Below are positions 5,431 through 8,702 of a stretch of DNA of 8,702 nt, one piece after another (position 1 is the first letter of the stretch; every line of letters starts with the position of its first letter). The position numbers and the translations under genes are program-made. The notes under the pieces were generated by a model. It was not told the DNA's origin. It saw only the letters and a program-made list of their open reading frames with translations, and did no database searches. This DNA comes from JAWLCG01 sp041687295 (GTDB lineage Bacteria; Planctomycetota; Phycisphaerae; SM23-33; FEN-1343). Location: contig JAWLCG010000215.1 in NCBI GenBank assembly GCA_041687295.1, positions 1 to 8,702 of the forward strand. The letters are read 5' to 3'.

Positions 5431-6195
5431 TTATGCCAGCAGGCTCGCCACGGCCCGGCCGGCCGTCAGCACCCCCAGCAGGCCGATCAGGCCGTAGACG
5501 ACGGCGTGGAAGGTCGCCACGCCCGCCCGCATCGAGAGGCGATGGCCCAGGAACAGCATCGCCAGCACCGCCGGCAGGCACAGCAGGGCCGTCGGGATCA
5601 GCCCGAGCATCATGGCCGGTTTGGCCACACTCAGCACGCCCAGGCGATAGAGGCAGGTGATCAGGAAGGTCGCCTTGACCGTCGCCTTCATGTCGCGGGG
5701 GTCGTCCGTCTGAGAGTAGAGGTACACCACCAGCGGCGGGCCGCCCGTGGAAAAGGCCCCGCTGATGAACCCGCCCAGCATGCCCAGGGGCGGAGCGGCC
5801 CGCGGCGGCAGGCGGTAGCGCCGCTGCGTCCCGACCATCGCATGGACCGCGAAGGCCAGCAACAGCCCGCCCAGCGCCAGTCGCGCCACCGGCTGCTCCG
5901 AGAAGCTCGCCACAAACCACAGCCCCAGCGGCAGGCCCAGGGCGATCCCCGCGACCAGCCGGGCCACGTGGCGCCACGCGACGGGCTTGCGCGACCGCGA
6001 CAGGGCCAGGAACGCCGTCATCGTCGCCGTCGCCAGCAGCGTCGCCAGCGCCGTCACCTCCAGCAGCCCCGCCGGCAGCAGCGCCGCCAGCAGCCCCACC
6101 GTCACGATGCCGAAGCCGAACCCCGCATACCCCTGCACGAACGCCGCCCCCGCCGTCGCCAGCACAATCAGCAGAAGTGACGACCATTCGGGCAC
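5431..6195 (-). CDS. TauE/SafE-like membrane permease, 254 aa
   Basis: This is a multi-pass inner-membrane protein of the TauE/SafE (formerly DUF81) family. Some members export sulfite or organosulfonates, but the substrate here is unknown. Two family repeats are visible: an N-terminal half with GYAGFGFGIVTVGLLAALLP after the first helix, and a C-terminal half opening GGFISGAFSTGGPPLVVYLY. About eight hydrophobic segments cover the length, which is normal. The GTG at 6195 is preferred because GAGGT (6201-6205) lies 5 nt before it and PEWSSLLLIVLATAGAAFVQ is a sensible N-terminus. TTG at 6213 is the only upstream in-frame alternative of note and lacks such a site. It follows the LamG-like gene by 57 bp and is probably cotranscribed. 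Its first 21 codons plus the ribosome-binding site are duplicated exactly at 6999-7071. Confidence 0.88.
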   Translation of the reverse strand: MPEWSSLLLIVLATAGAAFVQGYAGFGFGIVTVGLLAALLPAGLLEVTALATLLATATMTAFLALSRSRKPVAWRHVARLVAGIALGLPLGLWFVASFSEQPVARLALGGLLLAFAVHAMVGTQRRYRLPPRAAPPLGMLGGFISGAFSTGGPPLVVYLYSQTDDPRDMKATVKATFLITCLYRLGVLSVAKPAMMLGLIPTALLCLPAVLAMLFLGHRLSMRAGVATFHAVVYGLIGLLGVLTAGRAVASLLA

Positions 6196-6205
6196 GGGGG
6201 ACCTC
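6133..6205 (-). repeat. 73-bp exact direct repeat, copy A (permease 5' end)
   Basis: These 73 bases are identical to 6999-7071, in the same orientation and 866 bp apart. This copy is in its natural place: it holds the GAGGT site, the GTG start and codons 1-21 of the intact permease, up to Gln21. Flanking bases on both sides differ between copies, so the limits are sharp. Confidence 0.95.
6201..6205 (-). promoter_or_regulatory. ribosome-binding site that sets the permease start
   Basis: GAGGT on the minus strand is followed by CCCCC and GTG at 6195. No equally good site precedes the in-frame TTG at 6213 or GTG at 6207. The site is included in the duplicated 73 bp, where it becomes GGAGGT at 7067-7072. 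Confidence 0.6.
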
Positions 6206-6252
6206 ACGAGCAAAAGTACAGTGGATCGGCCGGGCCTGCCCCGACCTGCCGG

Positions 6253-6891
6253 CTACTCCGCGCCGTCCTCCGGCGGGTACGTACGTTCCACCGGCTGCCA
6301 GAGCGGCCGGCGGACCTGGATGGCGCGGAGCTGGATGCGGGAGGCGTAGGCCTCGAAGCCGACGCGTCCGAAGCGGGCCGAGTCGATCGGGTCCGGGTCG
6401 GTCACCTCCAGCACCAGCGCCCCGTCGACGACGACGAAGACGTGGCCGGCGATGCTGCCCGACTGCACGTGGTACCACCGGCCGGGCTCGAAGGCGAACA
6501 GCGGCGTGGCCACGTTGAGCTTGTAGTCCGGCGACCGTTCGAACCCGACCTTGCCGACCCACCAGCCCTGCAGGCCGGCCACGTAGGCGGTCCCGCGCTG
6601 GTCCCGCGCCTCGTCCCAGCAGCCGTTCCACATCCAGTCGATGTCGTGCGTGGAGGGCGGCACGGTGCGGGCCTCGAAGTCCAGCAGGACGTCGCCGAAG
6701 TAGTCGGCCCGCGAGACGATCATGCCGGGGCAGTTGCGGGGGTTGGCCCCCTCGAAGAGCCCGTCGCGGGCCTGCCAGGTCGCGCCGCCCCGGACGTCCC
6801 ACTGCTCGGCCAGGCCATCCGGCGTGCAGGGGTACTCGAACAGGACCGGCGAGCCGTCAAGGTCGACCTGCTTGCGCATCAGCTCGATCAT
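6253..6891 (-). CDS. LamG/concanavalin-like protein, DUF1080-type, 212 aa
   Basis: This is a beta-sandwich protein resembling the 3-keto-disaccharide hydrolase/DUF1080 and related DUF1961 families, which are abundant in planctomycetes. Supporting segments: LLDFEARTVPPSTHDIDWMW in the first half, VAGLQGWWVGKVGFERSPDY, PGRWYHVQSGSIAGHVFVVV with the following DGALVLEVTD, and the closing strand RFGRVGFEAYASRIQLRAIQ. The length fits a single such domain. There is no signal peptide, so it appears cytoplasmic, unlike many secreted relatives. Enzymatic activity is not shown by anything I can see. The ATG at 6891 has GAAGGAG with a 6-nt spacer; in-frame sequence upstream (to about 7107) crosses repeats and is not coding. 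A chimeric upstream ORF ends in an ATGA overlap with this start. The gene is flanked by the 73-bp direct repeats and followed at 57 bp by the permease. Confidence 0.75.
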   Translation of the reverse strand: MIELMRKQVDLDGSPVLFEYPCTPDGLAEQWDVRGGATWQARDGLFEGANPRNCPGMIVSRADYFGDVLLDFEARTVPPSTHDIDWMWNGCWDEARDQRGTAYVAGLQGWWVGKVGFERSPDYKLNVATPLFAFEPGRWYHVQSGSIAGHVFVVVDGALVLEVTDPDPIDSARFGRVGFEAYASRIQLRAIQVRRPLWQPVERTYPPEDGAE

Positions 6892-7061
6892 GGAAAGCTC
6901 CTTCTGGCGGCGTTTGGCCCGGGGGCGAGCGGCTTGCCTGCTCGTGCCACCCGGGCCGACGGCGGTTGCGCGAGCAACGCAGTTGCTCGCCCTACGGGCT
7001 GCACGAACGCCGCCCCCGCCGTCGCCAGCACAATCAGCAGAAGTGACGACCATTCGGGCAC
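6888..7061 (-). pseudogene. truncated permease 5' fragment forming a chimeric 57-codon ORF
   Basis: The GTG at 7061 is preceded by GGAGGT and opens a frame whose first 21 codons (VPEWSSLLLIVLATAGAAFV plus Q) are identical to the permease at 6195. After codon 21 the frame leaves permease sequence and runs through REP-like DNA as PVGRATALLAQPPSARVARA and onward, rich in Ala, Arg and Pro. It stops at TGA 6890-6888, which overlaps the ATG of the LamG-like gene (ATGA). It is best seen as a gene fragment. It still could be translated and feed ribosomes to the next gene, or yield a one-helix membrane peptide. Confidence 0.6.
6970..6990. repeat. hairpin, 9-bp GCGAGCAAC stem next to the breakpoint
   Basis: GCGAGCAAC (6970-6978) and GTTGCTCGC (6982-6990) pair perfectly with a GCA loop. 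It lies 8 bp from the end of the 73-bp repeat copy at 6999. It resembles the GTAGGGCGAGCAAC-type REP elements common in several phyla, which places a palindromic repeat almost exactly at the junction of the duplicated segment. Confidence 0.55.
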
Positions 7062-7071
7062 GGGGGACCTC
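6999..7071 (-). repeat. 73-bp exact direct repeat, copy B (displaced)
   Basis: This copy is identical to 6133-6205 but is followed by REP-like DNA in place of the rest of the permease. It sits upstream of the LamG-like gene. The absence of any mismatch over 73 bases points to a recent event, ongoing gene conversion or an assembly fault. Confidence 0.95.
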
Positions 7072-7072
7072 C
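7067..7072 (-). promoter_or_regulatory. strong ribosome-binding site before the chimeric ORF
   Basis: GGAGGT followed by CCCCC and GTG (7061). It is one base better than the intact permease's own site because the base just outside the repeat is G here and T there. This could mean copy B keeps the original leader, though one base is thin evidence. Confidence 0.5.
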
Positions 7073-7086
7073 GGGAAACAGCCAAA

Positions 7087-7111
7087 GCGGCGTCGCAGCC
7101 GCCGCACTCCA
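7087..7111. repeat. imperfect hairpin sharing the CGCCGCACTCCA arm
   Basis: GCGGCGTCGCAGCCGCCGC forms a stem (GCGGCG with CGCCGC/GCCGC) and is followed by ACTCCA. The 12-mer CGCCGCACTCCA (7100-7111) is identical to the right arm of the hairpin at 349-360. Strings of the form TGGAGTGCGGCGGC...GCCGCTTT are familiar as dispersed elements, and the AAAGCGGC end is also present here (7084-7091). Confidence 0.5.
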
Positions 7112-7142
7112 TACTGCGGTTGCCCTCTGGGGCGCCTTCGCC

Positions 7143-7175
7143 GCCGGGCCTCGCTGGGGCTCGAAGAGAGCCTAC
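7143..7175 (-). repeat. REP-like element (copy 3, diverged), possible hemL 3' stem
   Basis: On the minus strand this reads GTAGGCTCTCTTCGAGCCCC followed by AGCGAGGCCCGGC. It matches 8633-8663 closely except where CGGG is replaced by TCTCT. It lies 15 bp past the hemL stop codon. GGCTC (7158-7162) can also pair with GAGCC (7168-7172), giving a small stem that might act as a transcript end, but no T-run follows. Confidence 0.5.
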
Positions 7176-7190
7176 GGGGGCCGACCTACG

Positions 7191-8501
7191 TCATTTGGCC
7201 ATGACCTTGGCGGCGGCTTGGAAGGCGGCCTCGGCGGCGGCGGTGGTGTTGGCGATGTCGTCCTTGGTGTGGGCGTGGCTGACGAACCAGGCCTCGAACT
7301 GGCTGGGCGGCAGGTAGACGCCGCGCTCGAGCATGACGCCGAAGAAGGCGGCGAAGGCCTTCGTATCGCTGGCGGTGGCGTCGATGTAGCTGTTGACCGG
7401 GCCGGGGGTGAAGAACGGCGTGATCATGCTGCCGGCGCGGTTGAGCGTGACGCGCCCCTCCAGGCCAGCGGCGCCGATGGCCCCGCGCAGGCCCGTCGCC
7501 AGGCTGTCGGCGAGGGCCTCCAGTCGGCCATAGACGGCGGGACTGAGCTGCTCGAGCGTGGCCAGGCCGGCGGCCATCGCCAGCGGGTTGCCCGAGAGCG
7601 TGCCGGCCTGGTAGACCGGGCCGACGGGGGCGAGGCGGTCCATGATCTCGGCTCGGCCCAGGAAGGCGCCGACGGGCAGGCCGCCGCCGATGACCTTGCC
7701 CAGGACCGTCAGGTCGGCCTGGATGTCGTAGAGCTCCTGCACGCCGCCGAAGGCCAGGCGGAAGCCCGTCATCACCTCGTCGAAGATCAGCAGGGCCCCG
7801 TGCTGGTTGCACAGGTCGCACAGGCCCTGGAGGTAGCCGCGATGGGGCTTGATGACGCCCATGTTGCCGGCGACCGGCTCGATGAGCACGCCGGCCAGTG
7901 TGTCGCCGTGCTCGGCGAAGGCGGCCCGGGCGGCGTCGAGGTCGTTGTAGGGCAGCAGGATCGTATCGGCGGTCGTACCGGCCGGCACGCCGGGGCTGCT
8001 GGGGACGCCCAGTGTGGTCGCGCCGGAGCCGGCCTGGACCAGCAGCGCGTCGGCGTGGCCGTGGTAGCAGCCGACGAACTTGATCAGCCGATCGCGCCCC
8101 GTGTAGCCGCGGGCCAGGCGGATGGCGCCCATGCAGGCCTCGGTGCCACTGTTGACGAAGCGGACGCGGTCGGCGTGGGGGAAGGCGGTGAGCACCTGCT
8201 CGGCCAGGCGGGTCTCGGCCTCGGTGGGCCCGCCGTAGCTCGTGCCGCGCCGGGCGGCCTTGGTGATGGCGGTGACGACCTGCTCCTGGGCGTGGCCGAG
8301 GATCATCGGGCCGTAGGAGCCCACGTAGTCGATGTAGTCGTTGCCGTCGATGTCGCTGATGTGCGCCCCGCTGGCCGAGGCGATCACCGGGGGGGTGCCC
8401 CCGACGGCCCGAAAGGCCCGCACGGGCGAGTTGACCCCGCCGACCAGCACGCGGCCGGCCTCGGCAAAGGCCGCCTCCGATTTCGCCAGGTTCAATGCCA
8501 T
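7191..8501 (-). CDS. hemL: glutamate-1-semialdehyde 2,1-aminomutase, 436 aa
   Basis: This PLP enzyme converts glutamate-1-semialdehyde to 5-aminolevulinate, the second committed step of the C5 route to heme and other tetrapyrroles, in the cytoplasm. It is a class III aminotransferase fold of normal length and complete. Visible landmarks are GGVNSPVRAF near the N-terminus, FVNSGTEA (phosphate-binding residues near 117-120), the GCYHGH ring-stacking segment (134-139), LIFDEVMTGFR with Asp231 that pairs with the pyridine nitrogen, and VLGKVIGGGLPVGAF with the Schiff-base Lys269. The ATG at 8501 is preferred because GAGGG (8510-8514) lies 8 nt upstream; two GTG codons directly before it would be too close to that site. 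The next step, HemB, and the previous one, HemA, are not in the window. I see no hem operon and no clear promoter. Confidence 0.97.
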   Translation of the reverse strand: MALNLAKSEAAFAEAGRVLVGGVNSPVRAFRAVGGTPPVIASASGAHISDIDGNDYIDYVGSYGPMILGHAQEQVVTAITKAARRGTSYGGPTEAETRLAEQVLTAFPHADRVRFVNSGTEACMGAIRLARGYTGRDRLIKFVGCYHGHADALLVQAGSGATTLGVPSSPGVPAGTTADTILLPYNDLDAARAAFAEHGDTLAGVLIEPVAGNMGVIKPHRGYLQGLCDLCNQHGALLIFDEVMTGFRLAFGGVQELYDIQADLTVLGKVIGGGLPVGAFLGRAEIMDRLAPVGPVYQAGTLSGNPLAMAAGLATLEQLSPAVYGRLEALADSLATGLRGAIGAAGLEGRVTLNRAGSMITPFFTPGPVNSYIDATASDTKAFAAFFGVMLERGVYLPPSQFEAWFVSHAHTKDDIANTTAAAEAAFQAAAKVMAK

Positions 8502-8632
8502 CACCACAACCCTCGATTCCGGCTGCCGGGCCGCGTGGCCGTCCGTCCGGACCTTCCGGCCAGCCGGCGCACGCGGCGCTCTGTGTGACTGTACCCGCCC
8601 GACGCGTCCAAGGCCAGCGCCGAACCGCCCCC

Positions 8633-8663
8633 GTAGGCCGGGTCGAGCCCAGCGAGGCCCGGC
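8633..8663 (+). repeat. REP-like element (copy 4)
   Basis: GTAGGCCGGGTCGAGCCCAG followed by CGAGGCCCGGC; the arms GCCGGG (8637-8642) and CCCGGC (8658-8663) pair. It has the same leader and arms as 4522-4554 on the opposite strand, and it is upstream of hemL. Confidence 0.65.
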
Positions 8664-8691
8664 AAGGCGCAGTGTGCCAAGGCTGTCCCCT

Positions 8692-8702
8692 GTAGGCCGG
8701 CC
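8692..8702 (+). repeat. start of a further REP-like element, cut by the window edge
   Basis: GTAGGCCGGCC at the last bases repeats the GTAGGCCGG leader of the element at 8633, 59 bp further on. Only 11 bases are visible, so this is tentative. If real, the elements come in spaced pairs. Confidence 0.35.

Larger units (their letters stand above)
6892..7190. other. repeat-rich spacer between hemL and the LamG-like gene
   Basis: No complete gene lies here. From the hemL side it holds a related copy of the REP-like element (7143-7175), a stem with the CGCCGCACTCCA arm (7087-7111), repeat copy B (6999-7071), a 9-bp stem hairpin (6970-6990) and an imperfect hairpin at 6926-6944 (CGAGCGGC and GCCTGCTCG with one bulged base). 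I find no clear promoter for the LamG-like gene. Confidence 0.6.
8502..8702. other. hemL leader and right edge of window
   Basis: About 200 bp without a gene. It includes the hemL ribosome-binding site, presumably its promoter (no confident -35/-10 pair found), one full REP-like element and the start of a second at the edge. Confidence 0.5.

Noticed and set aside
6892..7107. A 72-residue N-terminal extension of the LamG-like protein
   Set aside because: It is out of frame with the duplicated permease codons, runs through repeat DNA, and the ATG at 6891 has a clear GAAGGAG site.
7218..8588. A 456-codon open frame on the plus strand
   Set aside because: It lies opposite hemL, is made mostly of Gly, Ala, Val and Asp with no domain, and hemL is certain on the other strand.

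Overview
The window looks like a piece of a high-GC bacterial chromosome or metagenome contig. The best clue to its origin is a small secreted protein with a PEP-CTERM sorting tail (VPEP, hydrophobic stretch, RRRR). Together with a Gfo/Idh/MocA oxidoreductase, an aldo/keto reductase, a LamG-like (DUF1080-type) protein and many palindromic intergenic repeats, this fits a planctomycete, perhaps of the Phycisphaerae. That assignment is inferred from gene content and not shown by any marker gene. All nine recognisable genes are on the minus strand, so transcription runs from high to low coordinates.

In order of transcription: (1) hemL, glutamate-1-semialdehyde aminomutase of the C5 heme pathway (8501-7191). 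(2) A repeat-rich spacer holding a copy of the first 21 codons of the TauE/SafE-type gene further along, still carrying its Shine-Dalgarno sequence. (3) A LamG-fold protein (6891-6253) followed by the intact TauE/SafE-like permease (6195-5431). (4) A monocistronic PEP-CTERM protein (5333-4632) with a recognisable promoter and a 12-bp stem terminator. (5) A 430-bp non-coding stretch made of at least five different palindromic units. (6) An aldo/keto reductase (4200-3229), a four-helix membrane protein with a long Pro/Glu linker (3145-2207), and a Gfo/Idh/MocA oxidoreductase (2188-1181). The last two are 18 bp apart and surely cotranscribed. (7) A toxin-first HigBA-type toxin-antitoxin pair (1104-748 and 748-440) with a TGATG overlap and an AT-rich promoter that contains a near-perfect palindromic operator. 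(8) A 440-bp tail without genes but with several repeats.

The most unusual structure is an exact 73-bp direct repeat (6133-6205 and 6999-7071) flanking the LamG-like gene. It duplicates the ribosome-binding site and the first transmembrane segment of the permease. In the upstream copy the reading frame runs on into REP-like sequence and stops in an ATGA overlap with the start of the LamG-like gene. This gives a chimeric 57-codon upstream ORF that could couple translation of that gene. No complete new defence or mobile system is visible. The other notable features are the REP-like repeat families, the TA promoter/operator and the unassigned membrane protein.
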